Assembly: GCA_963402885.1 (NCBI GenBank)
Contig: OY727095.1
Location: 2,175,001 to 2,239,000, forward strand
DNA: 64,000 bases
Direction of reading: 5' to 3'
From: Antedon bifida
Lineage: Eukaryota; Echinodermata; Crinoidea; Comatulida; Antedonidae
Below the pieces are notes generated by a model. The model did not search any database. It was not told the DNA's origin and was given only the letters and a program-made list of their open reading frames with translations. Below are positions 1 through 12,599 of this stretch, piece by piece. Both the position numbers and the translations under genes were made by a program. How positions within the stretch are numbered: the first letter of the stretch is position 1; each line of letters opens with the position of its first letter.

Positions 1-3000
1 CGACATTTTCAAACCATAATTCAAAATATGGCGATCCTTACGAAATACTATTACTGAAAGTCAATAAAAAAAAATACATTCAATTGAATTTAGACTGCTG
101 AAAAATAATTTAAAAAAAACCCTTCAAATGAAGGTGCATCAATCTATATGATAAATAAATTAACCGTAGCTGAACTCGAGTCCTGATCCCTGAGGTTATA
201 AAGGTGAAAATTAATTTTAAAACCCTAAATTAATTCAATTTAGATTCTGCGAGTGTTTTTATAATTCAAAAAGTTAATATAAAACACAAGGTCAAGGTAC
301 TTGAAAAGAGGTTATTTAGGTAAATATAATAATAATATAGAACTTTAAAAAAACACGAATCAGCATAAAATAATCTTACTTAACATTTGTCGATTTAAGC
401 ATTGAATGCCCTAATCTTTAACATTTTAGTTTACTAAGTTTATTACTATTAGAATAAATATTTATGTTGTAAAAACAATATCATGGTTTTAGTAATTTCA
501 TACTGAATGGTATCCTTCTGTTCTTGAATTAAATGTATTTACAGCGACTTGCTTGTCTTGCTCGTCTCAAATGTTTTTCCCCTCATATTCTGTAACCTTT
601 GATTGGTTAAGTATGGTAAGCCTCGGGCTTTAGGCCGAACAACACTATAGTTGATTAAGATTAAAAGGACAACACTGGGTTGTCATAGATATTACAAAAT
701 ATAACTGATTTGTCATCACGTTTGTATAAATTTCGATTTGTGATCGTTTGAGAATCCGCCAAAATGTTGTCGAGGAATCGAGTGAAGAAACACGTCCTAA
801 CCTCACCCGAGTAGACCTATCTAGTCCATGCTAGGCTATAGGCTAGGCTACTGATTATGTCTTTCGTAGGTCTAACATATGTAGAGCGTCGTAAAATAAG
901 TATAGTATCTTCCTCAAACTGTGTATAGATTTGACAGCATGTACAATGTTAACGTCAGCAGGTCTAGGCTTAGTTTAGCTTCTGCTATAATTTCCTAGAT
1001 CCTCTTTGAACATGGATGCATGTATTTGTACAATAAAGTTATCAAATCAAATTAATCCTATTTTTACAGGATAATTTAGCCCTCAATTTTACTAAAAAAT
1101 CAACAAATTGAACAAAATCAAAAGGACGTTTGTTATGTACAGTAAGTAGGATTATTCGCCTCTAATGAAAACTAATAAAACATTACCACCACAACGAGAA
1201 AAAATAATCTCATCTTTTGATAATAATATTGATCAGATTAAAATACTTATTAATAATTCAACATTCTATAATTAATAATAACAACTTTTTAATGAAAACG
1301 ATCAATTAATATTAATGTGTTAAACAGCCTGTTCTATTATTTAGTATACAGTAATAGCTTAAATACAATTCATGCATACTATACCACATGGCATTCAGCA
1401 TCGTGACAGGAAAGCAATAATAATAGCTTATAATATAGTACTGTACCTCGAACGGTAGTCGGATCATGGAGGTATAACCTCCATGGTCGGATTGTAAGAA
1501 TTGGGAAGATGGTGTGCATGTGCTGGAGGGGTTGGGAGATTTTTAGGATGAGACAATACTTTAAAAACACCAAGGCACCTTCCGAAACGCCCGGGGATAT
1601 GCGTCCATTGTGACGTCACCTGTCCTTGAGGATGAGCATTTAAACGTGTGCACGTAACTTCCAGTGAAACACGATTACATTTACATGCATTTACATATAC
1701 TTTAATTTAATGAATTTTACAACATAAACATCAGCTTATCTTAACAATATAATTATTATTATTATTATAAATAATTAAATTAATTTGGTTCTGCAATTGT
1801 TATGATATAATATTGCTGTTATTATATTACTGGTAGGCTTACATTTTATGTTATTATATAATAATATGAAAGACTATTATGTTATCAAAGGCTCGACTGT
1901 CAGACGCGCATACAGTACATAGATTGGGTATGTTAATTTCAGAAATAACATTGCTAAAAAAAGTAGCAGATCTACTGAAATGGCAACTTAGCAATAGTAA
2001 AGCGAAATATAGCTTCAGCAGTGACAAAAGCAGTGTTAATGAAGTGAGGAATAGCTTATTTTAAGCTTAAGCAAAATATAAGTGTTATAAAAGGTTATGA
2101 AGTAATTACATGCTTAATTTGGGAAAATTAGCTAAAAATATGGATTCTATACATTCAACTTTTTTGTGCTTAAACCAATAATGCACATTATTGGTGCCTA
2201 GTGGGTTTCATACAGAGTTTTGACTTAATATTAGTAAAAAGATAAATATTTTGGCACATATGGCGTTTCATCCGTATACTACTTGAGCTTTCAGACAAAA
2301 ATTGAAACGTCGTGGCCGTGGACTAACATAAAAATGTCTACTTGATGCCATCTCACCCAAATTGTCACGAGAACCAATAATGATGTTTTAGGGACAAAGA
2401 AAAAAAAAGCCCACAGAAAATTAATCATAATAAAAAAGAGACTTCAAATGTGCATAAAATATTCAACGAAATACCATGCCAAGCACAAAAGCAATCAAAC
2501 GATCGATATACCGACAGACCAGGACAAAACAGCACACACCAATGAATTAAAAAAATGAATAAATAAAAATAATAAAAAAGTAAGGAAATAAAAAAAAAAA
2601 CACTATAACAACCACCCACGTACCTCCAGTCAACACCGACAGACCGTTCAACAACCGTTCAACAACTAAACTAACCGTTCAACAACTAAAGTAACCAATC
2701 AACAACCAAAAAAAAAAATTAACAACTAATCTAAAACTAAACTAAACCAACAAATTAACAGCTAAACTAACCGTTCAACAACCAAACAATTGATAACCAT
2801 TTATTCTGTCTGAAGTCTAATCAAATGACATCACGAAGAGCAATAATATCGCGACGATACAGCAAATGTTTATTGTTCTCACTTATTATGACATCATTTG
2901 ATTGGACCTTTAAAACTATTATTTTCGTCGTTCAAAACAGCAGTATAAATGGTTATTCTGTAGTTCTTAAATGAAAACTGTCCCAAATGCATGTTTATCT

Positions 3001-3104
3001 ATTCTCGTCCGTAATTTAAACGGCACTCGACAGAATAATAACTTTATATAAACTTTTCGATCGACGTATTCTTAAACGTTAACGTTGTCTTTTTTTTCCC
3101 TCAG
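1..3104. other. Intron or 5' flank of the GPCR gene, no coding exon seen
   Basis: AT-rich DNA with no open frame that resembles a protein. The GPCR exon at 3105 begins inside the DRY motif, so exons for TM1-TM3 must lie upstream; I found none here. This stretch is therefore probably intron. It holds a short MITE (2792-2957) and A-rich, AAC-rich simple sequence around 2580-2780. Confidence 0.5.
2792..2957. repeat. MITE with GATAACCATTTAT terminal inverted repeats
   Basis: The left end GATAACCATTTATTCTG is mirrored at the right by CAGTATAAATGGTTATTC. Inside the ends lies a second inverted pair around TGACATCA / TGATGTCA-like words. A second copy of the family lies at 49015-49160. There is no coding capacity, so it would need a transposase supplied elsewhere. 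Confidence 0.6.
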
Positions 3105-3912
3105 GTATGTAATCATTATGAATCCGCTGAGACCGCGCATGACACGCCTGTGTACTATCATCATCATTTCTTTCGTTTGGATATTCTCATTCTGCCTGGC
3201 AATACCAACATTAATAAATACAGACATTTTAAAAATTCACAAAGATGACGGAACGATTAAACAGTGTTTAATAGATTGGAAAAACGGACATCACTTACGC
3301 AACTACACGTTAACATTAATAATAATTGCTTTTATTATACCTATGATTATAATGACTGCCGTGTATTCTCGAATCGCTGTTAAACTATGGTTCAGGAACA
3401 TCCCAGGCAATCAGTGTACTGCTCAGCAGGCTGCAGCCTCCGAACAGTCGAAAAAACGAAGTGTGCGCATGCTCATTATACTGGTGGTAACATTTGCCGT
3501 CTGCTATGGACCATATTACAGTTACATTTTTTGTCGTGACGTCATGCTCCTGTTTAATAATACGGATATTTTGGTATATTACGCCTTTTACACTGTGGAA
3601 TGCTTAGCAATGAGTAATTGTATAATTGATACAATCACATACGTTATTATGAATCCAAACTTTAGGAAACATGCTCGTATGCTTTTGGCAGCGATATTTC
3701 CGAAATATTTCAGCAAGCCGTCTATAATGAGCGTACAAGGTATGCAGCTGACGCGTCGCGCAACAACCTCCAGTTGCGTTGGACGCGTCGCCACCACTGG
3801 CGGGAACAACAGTCAACGAACGCCACGTAGTTCTTTTACGTACCAACCTGTTTCGAGACTCGAAAGAACGTCAGCTATTTTGATCGTTAAAGAAGATGCA
3901 GATTCAACTTGA
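3105..3912 (+). CDS. Rhodopsin-class GPCR, final coding exon (partial gene)
   Basis: The exon follows a polypyrimidine tract ending TTTCCCTCAG and opens with a split codon, which with an upstream AG would give the R of DRY, followed by YVIIMNP. Visible parts: TM4 (LCTIIIISFVWIFSFCLAIP), a second-loop cysteine (KQCLIDW), TM5 (LTLIIIAFIIPMIIMTAVYS), a third loop rich in K/R before TM6, TM6 with VCYGPYY at the CWxP position, and TM7 ending NCIIDTITYVIMNPNFRKH. The tail carries a possible PKA-type site, RRATTSS. The TM4-TM7 style recalls peptide receptors of the neuropeptide FF / tachykinin / RYamide group, but I cannot choose a ligand. TM7 has N-C-I-I-D instead of the NPxxY form. About 269 codons are present; TM1-TM3 are missing because they lie in exons outside the window. 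The class A call is firm; the subfamily is a guess. Confidence 0.88.
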
Positions 3913-4189
3913 AGTTTAAAAAAAAAGGGAAGAAGAGCTGATCTATACATCATGGTAATAATCCATGATTCAAGATGAATTTATTTGTTATTGAGTTTAG
4001 ATATTGATAGGTTCAGGTGTTCCTACTTGGAACTATAAACAACTTTTAAGATTTTATGTCTACATTTTGTGCAATATAGATAGGCCTACCGACATAAAAC
4101 GACACAAACATAATTGTTAAGTATATTTTTAAAAATAATAATAATTCATTACTTTTGGTTTCATTTCAAAATGTTATTAGTAAAATATG

Positions 4190-4660
4190 TCCTGGTTCGC
4201 TATGTTAAACTTATACAAAGCTCTATAATTACTTCCAGTGGTTACCTACTGTTGTTCAATGTGGGCACCATTTGAGAAGTCTCATATTATTACTAGAAAG
4301 TATAGGCCTACAAAGGAAGGCAACAAGGATAGTGATGCTTAGAAGGGAAGGTTCTTGGGACATATCTTATTTTTATAGATTGAAAGTGCTAGAAATATTA
4401 TCTATTGAAGACTTGTTCAAATTAATTACATAGACATTTATTAGGATTTAAGGTGTTGAAAGGGTTACATCCTCATTCTTTCAATTAGCATATTAAAACT
4501 AGTGAAAGGTGTACGGGTAGGCTTTTACGTTGGAATTCGTAAGGCAATACTTTGTTTCCTTTCCTATGGGAGCACATACCAAATGACATAACACACACAA
4601 TACAATATTTAAGGCTGCTCCAACAAAACACATTATTTCATGTTATGTAGAGTTTATGTG
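4190..4660 (+). mobile_element. Decayed LINE (CR1/Jockey-like) reverse-transcriptase 3' part
   Basis: Broken plus-strand frames give phrases of the C-terminal thumb of non-LTR reverse transcriptases: YCCSMWAPFEK, then a lysine-rich pair, then a stretch resembling SYLFKLKVLEI, and a late IPNDI-like phrase. Several stops and frameshifts interrupt it and no full domain remains. The assignment rests on short phrases only. Confidence 0.4.
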
Positions 4661-5116
4661 TATTACAATTGTTTAATTTTAATTAAGGTTACATTTTACT
4701 GTTTGTATTGTTATGGAGTGAGTGCAGAATCTGTTTGAGCTTTCTCACTCCTGGTTATTTTTCATTGGTGACCGAATCAATATTATTATTATTAATTAAA
4801 TGTTGTGTGTATATTGGCTAATGTAATCTAGAAAAACAATTTCATTGCACATGGTGTTTTCGGGAAACTGAATTTTGTCAGAGAACCAAACGAATTTCCT
4901 TGCCCTCTACGTCACGAGTATGGGCGGCCTTAAGGGCCTCACAGAGAGTACCATTTATAGGCTGTCGATTACGTTAAAAGTGCAATGTCCGATCTGAGTA
5001 TTACTATTAGATCATAATGTATAATATACGAGCATCATTAACACAACACATTTCTGCATTTCTCGTTTAATACTCTAGAATGGCTACCACTTGCTTTCAC
5101 TCATCATTTTCTAAAC

Positions 5117-5396
5117 GATTATACAGTCTCTCTGGCCTAATCTCCCGATTGTAATTACGGTACTTTCAACCACCATGGAAAAATAACTTATTTATTTCTC
5201 CATGCAACAAACTATTATAATCCTTTGGTGGCGCTGTTCAATATCATGACGTCAGTGATTATACAGTCTCTCTGGCCTAATCTCCCGATTGCAATTACGG
5301 TACTTTCAACCACCATGGAAAAATAACTTATTTATTTCTCCATGCAACAAACTATTATAATCCTTTGGTGGCGCTGTTCAATATCATGACGTCAGT
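5117..5396. repeat. 140 bp direct tandem duplication
   Basis: Two adjacent copies (5117-5256 and 5257-5396) each begin GATTATACAGTCTCTCTGG and end with ATGACGTCAGT. By eye they differ at one position (T/C in CCCGATTG[T/C]AATTACG). Near identity in non-coding DNA implies a very recent event, or an assembly artefact. Confidence 0.92.
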
Positions 5397-5744
5397 GAGC
5401 AGAAGAAAGTATTTCTCAAGACAATGCCCTTTAATATATCGCCCACCTTTACAATTGCTTCTTTTAAAGATTAAGATAATATAGAATATTTTCTAAGCAA
5501 TTATTGCGCACACAATTCTGCCATTTCTTTTTGATATGACGCCTTTGCCACAAGTGAAATTTAAATTAATAATACTATAATATTCTCAGCTCGGAATACG
5601 TGTATAATATAAAAACATTTTATTATAAAATTAAAAGTTTCGAAGAGAATAGAGTGTTAAGAGTTTATTTTGTGTCAATTGGAAAAATGATTTCGTAAAG
5701 TATTTCTTAATGTATTTTCCCCCTGAATAAATATCTTTTTACAT

Positions 5745-5990
5745 GTTTTTGTTAATCACTTTGACCAAAAATTGTACTAAAAAAATGATTTACTTAAAAA
5801 CTAATTTTATGCACAAAATAGTCAAATTGGGTGCCAGCAAATGGGTTTTTGGTTGAATTCAACTGTTCATTTTGTCATTTTATAACTAAAAACATTATTT
5901 TTTTCAGTTTTTTTCTACGGGAAGTGATTAACTTTGTTAAAACTACAAAATGACCTATTTAAAGTGCCAATTTTATTAATGCATCTTTAA
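5745..5990. repeat. MITE fragment of the AAAGATATATTGTCC family
   Basis: Contains the family landmarks CACTTTGACCAAAAATTG, a TTTTATGCACAAAATAGTC block and GAAGTGATTAACTTTGTT, in the same order as the copy at 18960-19262. The ends are worn and no terminal repeat is clear. Confidence 0.55.
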
Positions 5991-6800
5991 CATTTCTAGA
6001 TTGTGTCACCGACCGAGTTTTTACATTGTCTCCAATTGAATAAAGAAAAAAAATCAAATTTAAACAATTGTTTAACGACATACAGTAGTCAGATGTTCTA
6101 GCCAAACACTATGACTCACGTCGCGTATTTTCAGACATAATCAAGAATACCTGTAAACAAGTTTAAGTTGTCAGGTGGGAATACATTGATGGTTATCCTT
6201 GGTAATTTGCCTAGATATATACAAATAAAGAAAGCAAACAATATATTTTCCAAAAGAATATAAGTGCAGTAAGTAGCTCTCTTTATACAAAAGATACGGG
6301 TATTAAGAAACGGAAACTTATAAATAAATAATGGTCATAAAAACAGAAATAAAATAAGATTTAAATGAGTATTAGACTAAACTAAAATAACTATAGATAT
6401 TATTTATTTCAGAGCAAAACATCTGGCAACAAATCAAATCTCGACTTACTTTTATATAAACCAATTGCATGATAAATGGCGTAGTTGCAGAAGTAGTCAC
6501 AACACATATTTCACTGTAATAAACGAGAACAAAAACCCCGCGTTTGGTTTTCTGGACATGCAGGTGTTTTATTGCGGGTATTATAATTAGAATTGCATAG
6601 TATTAAGTTAGAAATAAAATCAATATTGAAATACTATACTGGAAACATTACGTTTTAATATCACTCAAGAGTCCAAAAACAACATGAAACTAAAGTGTAA
6701 TTCCTAACTAGAGATACTATGTTGAATAGAACATAAACCCAGTCATATGAATTATGTGACACACACATGAAAGTATGCACTATCGGAAGTACTGGTTGTT

Positions 6801-7294
6801 GAATGTGACACGCGTAGATGCATGTGACGCGTAGATGAATGTGACACACGTAGATGCATGTGACGCATAGATGCATGTGACACGTATATCCTTGTGACTC
6901 GCGTAGATGCATGTGGCACGCGTAGATGCATGCGAAACGTGTGGATGCATGTGACACGCGTGGATGCATGTGAAACGTAGATCCTTGTGACCCGCGTAGA
7001 TCCTTGTGACCCGCGTAGATGCATGTGACCCGCATGGATGCATGTGACACGCATAGATGCATGTGACACACACGGGTAGATGATTGTGACTCGCGTGGAT
7101 GCGTCACACACACGTGGATGTATGAGACACGCGTACATGCATTTGACACGCGTGGATACGACACACACTCGTGGATGTATGTGACACACGTAGATGCATG
7201 TGACACACGTCACGTAGATGATTGTGACGCGCATGGATACGACACACACGACGTACGTGGATGCATGTGACACGCGTAGATGATCACACACACG
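6801..7294. repeat. Minisatellite, about 19-20 bp unit, some 25 copies
   Basis: Variants of CGTAGATGCATGTGACACG repeat through about 490 bp, with frequent GTGGATG / TAGATCCTTG variants and CACACACACG interludes. The unit length stays near 19-20 bp. The long minus-strand frames across it (up to about 180 codons of RVTCIHAC-like text) are produced by the repeat itself. Confidence 0.95.
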
Positions 7295-9939
7295 TAATCA
7301 ATCTGAACGAATTACACAGTATTAAAGTTATATAAACTATGGTCGTATCTGTAGAGTGGAGTGTGACGAGTTAGTAAATGAAAAGCTTTATTTGTATTAG
7401 TAAGATATAAACAGTCAATATAGGGTCTACATATAAAGTCAGTATAGAAAGTGACACATTCAACCAATCAATCGCTAACTCAGCAGGTTCAGCGACGTAA
7501 GTAAAGCCATTGCTTTCAAATTTTATTTATTTATAATTTGGAATTAGAAAAGCTATATACATTATTCCATCTTATAAATGAAAATCCTTACATAGGCCAA
7601 TGACTTTTCATAATACCATAAAATTACTTTATTAAGATAGATTGAGAAAACAAGATCGGAGAAGATTGAATGAATACGATATAAATCAATTACTTAATTT
7701 TGAAGTAGTTACACGAACTGTCTTCTTCATTACTCCGCGATACAAAATGTCAATGGCGATGTACGAAAATTGTTAAGGTCAAAGGTCAGAGAGAGAGAAG
7801 AAAGAGACCGACTTGTACTTGAAAGTAGAAAAGAAGATTTTTTAATGATGAAAAGGTAAGATATTAAAGAAAAATAACGAAACATTTTTTTAAAAATTAG
7901 AATGTTTGGAAAGGTTATGCGAATTATGTACTATACTATTATAAAATACCCTCATAAAACAAATTAAAATTCGAATAAATCAAAAATTGTAATTCATTTG
8001 ACATACACAACTAAACATGAGGTTGAAATTAACTGAAAATACTCATAAAAATTATAAAACCATACACAATAAGAAATATAGAACTTTGTAACAGAAAGAA
8101 ACAACGTAAAACGGTTGATTCTATAAATAGAAAAAGAAAGGAACAAAGTCTTCCAATGAATACTCTAGTCATAGTAGCTTTGACAGAATTCGTACGGACA
8201 GTTAAAAGACCAGAATAGGACACAACAAAGAACTCTATCATTGCAATTTAAACCACAGAGCAACAAAATAAGAGGAGAAACATCGCAGTTCAGATCAAAG
8301 GTACATTTGCCGCGGCAGTAAATTACGTAACTATCTCAGCGGAGTTCACAGAAACGGAAAACATATTTTGTTGCTCCATTCTATATAACAAACGGATACC
8401 ATCAACATCAATTAACGGTTATTTTCAAATTTCATAACATTCAAATTGTCGGCAGACAATTTAGGAATATGGATAATTTTTTTTCTTATGTTGGTTCATC
8501 CCATTTTTATTTCCATACATTCCTATCTCTTTACATATATTTTTCTCTAAAAACATTTTCAATACACTTACATATTATTATATTGACAATGTTTGTTTTC
8601 ATCATCTGTTTAAATACACTTTTTTTTTTAGTTTTGTTCAATTGTTTACATATTATCGCATTTTCCATTGATTTTTGTTTTATCTTTTCTCTATAGTTTC
8701 TATAGAATATGCATAATTTAATTTTAATGTTTAAATACATTTATCTCTTCTTAAAACATAAAATAGACAATAACTATAGACTTGGTGCAAGATTATGGAC
8801 AGCGAAAGAAGAAGATTAACAGTATGTATACTGTAGTTATACAGTATTTATAATAGTAAACAATAGACTCGTTTCTAGATGACTTGCGATTGTCAGTTAT
8901 GCTCTATCTAGTGACAGCTACATACTTCTATGTATTTCTGTATTTTATTGGTGTTTATGATGTAGAAGAACAGTTATACTGTTTGGGCTTATCTATATAC
9001 TTTTTCCTAGCAGGTTATGTACCGGCACTTTAACTAGTTGAATAAATATTATTATTATTATATTATTAATGACAATTTTCTCGTAACAAAAGCTGTGTTA
9101 ATTAAATTACAATAACAACTCTAATCTTCATTTATACCGAAATAACAGAATACTATACTAAATAATGCCATGGAAATTAATCTATTATTATTATGTATAG
9201 TCCAACTAGACAAGAAGACGAACAATGGTATTTAGAAGGGTAAAAGCACTTTTGAAGTAGCAAAGGCATGCTATACTTAACGACAATATTATATATATGG
9301 AATTTAAGTGGATTATCACACACGTACACAATGAAAATGGATGATATAATAATCAAATCTTTAAAACACTATTACCATTAGTTGTTAATGTCTATTTCAC
9401 CATGACTATTCATTTTATGCTAAAGCTGCTAAAACAATAATGGATTTATTTATAATATTTTTTAAACCAGCGTTGTTAAAATCCAGCAATTAAATGCGTC
9501 AACTGTTGCAATAAAAGTGCGTTTTTCACAAAAGAAATGCGTCAACTTTACGTGTTGCACACGCATTATGTCGAACATTATTAGGTTGTACTATCTCACA
9601 CATTATTATAGGTTAGATTTAAGGTATACGACAAGCATATATATCGAATGAGAAAAGAAAACGACCGATATAATTTTAGTGAAAGTGAGCACTTAGTCAA
9701 ATCATGTCAAACAACGAGAAACATAGTTAATTTGTACTTTTTTTAACAATCTGAATCAAAGCGCCGCGCGTGACACATAAAACATAACTGTGTATTGCCG
9801 CAGTACAGTGTGACCCTTATTCGAGGGCGACCCGCATTCCACTCGACTATTATGACTATCTTATTTATTTTATAAATTACAGGATACTAAAATGTTTTGT
9901 TTTACAGTAAATGTATGCAAATTTATTCGATATAGCGAT
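7295..9939. other. Gene-free AT-rich stretch
   Basis: I see no gene, tRNA or transposon with defined ends. The open frames at about 8030-8740 come from T-rich or A-rich low-complexity sequence (FFSLYIYF-type residues) with no family pattern. Confidence 0.55.
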
Positions 9940-9944
9940 TCATT

Positions 9945-10215
9945 TTGACATGGTGGCCTTCTCTTTGCCATCCTGGATAAGAGCTGCACATGATGGGTTC
10001 AGCTTGAGGTCTTCGTCCTGATGTGGACTGATAATGACTGAAATGATGACGACGACGATGATGACGACGACGACGGCAGAATTTCGTTCGTTCTTACATG
10101 GTGTCCTGCTCTTTGATGGCATATCCTGAATGAGAGCTGCACATGATGGGTTCAGCCTGACGTGGACGGATGACTAGAATTATAATGACGACGACGACGA
10201 CGACGACCGCGATCT
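9945..10215 (-). repeat. Tandem duplication of a coding-like module with GAC-repeat spacers
   Basis: On the minus strand two related blocks (about 10085-10165 and 9945-10010) share a 33 bp run encoding LNPSCAALIQD and differ there only at third codon positions (CTC/CTT, ATT/ATC). Both are followed by related lysine-rich text and then a stop or donor-like GTAAG. Each block sits next to a (GAC)n / (ATG)n simple repeat. I recognise no protein family. It could be a decayed pair of exons or merely a duplicated repeat unit. Confidence 0.4.
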
Positions 10216-10264
10216 CTAATCTACTTTATTATAGTTTAAGCTGTGACGCAATAATCATGCGGTT

Positions 10265-10870
10265 GTTATTACCTTCGCCAAGGAGGTTATAATAATAATA
10301 TTAATAATAATAATAATAAGATTTATACAGTGCACATATCCACTAAAGTGCTCAAGGCGCTTGTGAAAACCATGAAACATATTCCCCTTAAACCTAAATA
10401 CTATTGATAAATTTGACAAAACTTAATAAAAAACAAAACCAAATCGAACCAACATCACTGCTTCCGTTTACCAGCAATTTAAGGTACATAACTCACAGGT
10501 GTTCTCAGTGATGTGGGTATCTAGCTAAACAAATTAAATTTTATATTTTCACCCCTGTATGTTTGTGTGTGTGTCTGTCTGTCTGTCTGTCTGTGAACAG
10601 CCTGGAGGCCACAGTTTTCATCCGATTGGCCACAATGTTCTATGCCCCAAAAGCTCGGACGAGTTCGACTTTGAGGGAAAAGGTCATAGGTCAAGGTCAC
10701 AACTAACAAAAAACTATTTTACTGCCTAGAGACTACAGTTTTTATCCGATTCTCACCAAACTTAGCCACAATGATCAATGATTTATCATATACTTGTGGT
10801 TACATTTTGAAGGGTCAGGATCAAAGATCAAGGTCCACAAAAAAAAAGAAATAAAAAAATTATGAAAAAA
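10265..10870. repeat. Nested repeats: SINE-like block inside a CTTCGCCAAGGAGG element
   Basis: The phrase ACCTTCGCCAAGGAGGTTAT at 10271 is typical of a dispersed marine-invertebrate repeat that normally runs on into a CACCCCTGTATG(T) and CTGT-repeat section. Here that continuation appears only at about 10548. The intervening 10287-10540 is (AATAAT)n plus a block starting TTTATACAGTGCACATATCC with CTCAAGGCGCTT, the style of a small SINE. This order implies insertion of the second element into the first. Confidence 0.5.
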
Positions 10871-11457
10871 AAAAATAACCTCAGCGGGACTTGCACCAGC
10901 GATCTCAACTGTGAGAGGCTGGATACATAACCATTACACAAAACTTTCATCCACGACTTTGTAGTGTGCAGTTAGCCTATTTACACTTAGAACTAATAAC
11001 TAATAAAAAAAAAATATATATAGGCTATATATATATATTTTCCAGGGAAATTTTATGTAGTGGAATTTTACAGTAGGCGGAGGTTTTTGTACTCTAGTTA
11101 CTACTGTTTTTTCTCTAAACTTGTTGTAGACATTACATACCGTAGTTGTACTATGTTGCTGTCACCATGTTGTCAATTAGGATTACATTAGTTAGTATTA
11201 GTACGTTAATATAAATATAATTATTGTCTAATGACATGATGATGACAGAACATTAAACCAAACGTGTCCATAGATTGCTTTATTGTGTAGAGTCATAAAA
11301 ATATTGATAAGGATCAGAAAATTCAGTAGATAGGTTTACATAGATAAAACATACGTGCGATGAGCTGTTACGAACTCTCGATTATCAACCTATATCAGCT
11401 GCTCATAGACCTATACAATTAGGTCCATACATAGTGTATAAAATACATAAATTACTT

Positions 11458-11688
11458 AAGCTTGGTTCCCACTAGGACGCAACGCAAGGACGTATACGCA
11501 ACGCAAGGACGTATACGCAACGCAAGGACGTATACGCAACGCAAGCGAATAATTATTCATCGCTTGTGATTGGTCAAATCCCTTACGTTGCATTACGTCG
11601 TTGTGTTGCGTCTCTAGTGGGAACCACGCTCAAATTTCATTGGTCAACTCGCTTGCGTTGGGCTTACGTCCTAGTGGGAACCAAGCTT
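11458..11688. repeat. MITE with AAGCTTGGTTCCCACTAG inverted ends
   Basis: The left end AAGCTTGGTTCCCACTAGGA is mirrored exactly by TCCTAGTGGGAACCAAGCTT at the right. The inner arms CGCAACGCAAG / CTTGCGTTG extend the pairing. Between them the 19 bp unit ACGCAACGCAAGGACGTAT is tandemly repeated three times. Related copies or parts lie at 17392-17545, 24030-24230, 26321-26449 and 42990-43085. Confidence 0.85.
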
Positions 11689-12599
11689 TCATTGGACACG
11701 ATAACCGCATGATTGGAAGAGGATAGAAAACCAAACATGAGGCAATTGACAGGCGGAAAGTCAACCAGTATTTCACTCTTCTTCCCTGAATCAACGGTCA
11801 AATTTTGTGCGCGTATTGACTTCTATTGGGCTATTCCTGCCAATTTCATAACTAATCATTTAAGCTCCTGAGTCGCTGCATCAACTATAGCAACACAACG
11901 TCAGGAGTGTTAATAGTTTTCTACTCTAATGTTATGGCCTTGATAAACACATAGTTATTAAGGAAATTGATATGGATTTAATGCTCTTCAAGTAACGGTG
12001 TACGAATAAGCTTTTCCGTGATAACAAATTAACATAAAATTATTAAATGACGCATGTTACAAAGTTTGAAACAATCGTGCACGATGAAAAACAAAACACT
12101 TGAAAAGATACTGAGAAAAAAAAAGCTGATTATTACATTAAGAAGGGACAATTTAACGATGTAGACACGTAATGTATATTGGTCGTATGTATCTTCTTGT
12201 TTTAATGAAGTAGCGTGGGTTGGTTTTTCCAGACTGTAAATGCCCCTGAGATAAATAAAATCGAATGTTTAAAGGTTAACTCCGGGTGTAATAACTTGTC
12301 CATTGTTTATTATCAAATTAAACGGGAATTTCCCCCTTTTTCCCACACGGGGAGTGTCCAAGAGGTGTTGACCGGTCATATGAGTGATCCATATTTATTT
12401 AGTTGATTTTTTTTATGTACATATTTTATTTCAATCTGTTTTTGTTCATGAATGTTGTCTGGTATGTCTGTCTGTACATGTAAACTGAAAAGCACCCGCT
12501 TATTTCGGTACTATAATTGAACATTGTAATTGTGAATGAATAAATAACAATGTTTGCATTCTAAGCATAATCCTTTGCAACACCATTGATAACAAGAGC

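Noticed and set aside
3588-3846. Minus-strand ORFs overlapping the GPCR exon
   Set aside because: They are shadow frames opposite a clear GPCR coding sequence.
6661-7291. Long minus-strand ORFs (about 180 codons) rich in Cys and His
   Set aside because: They lie wholly inside a 19-20 bp minisatellite that has no stops in several frames; the residues simply echo the repeat.
8469-8740. ORFs of about 70-75 codons on both strands
   Set aside because: They are T-rich/A-rich low-complexity sequence giving Phe/Ile or Lys/Asn runs; no start context, splice context or motif.
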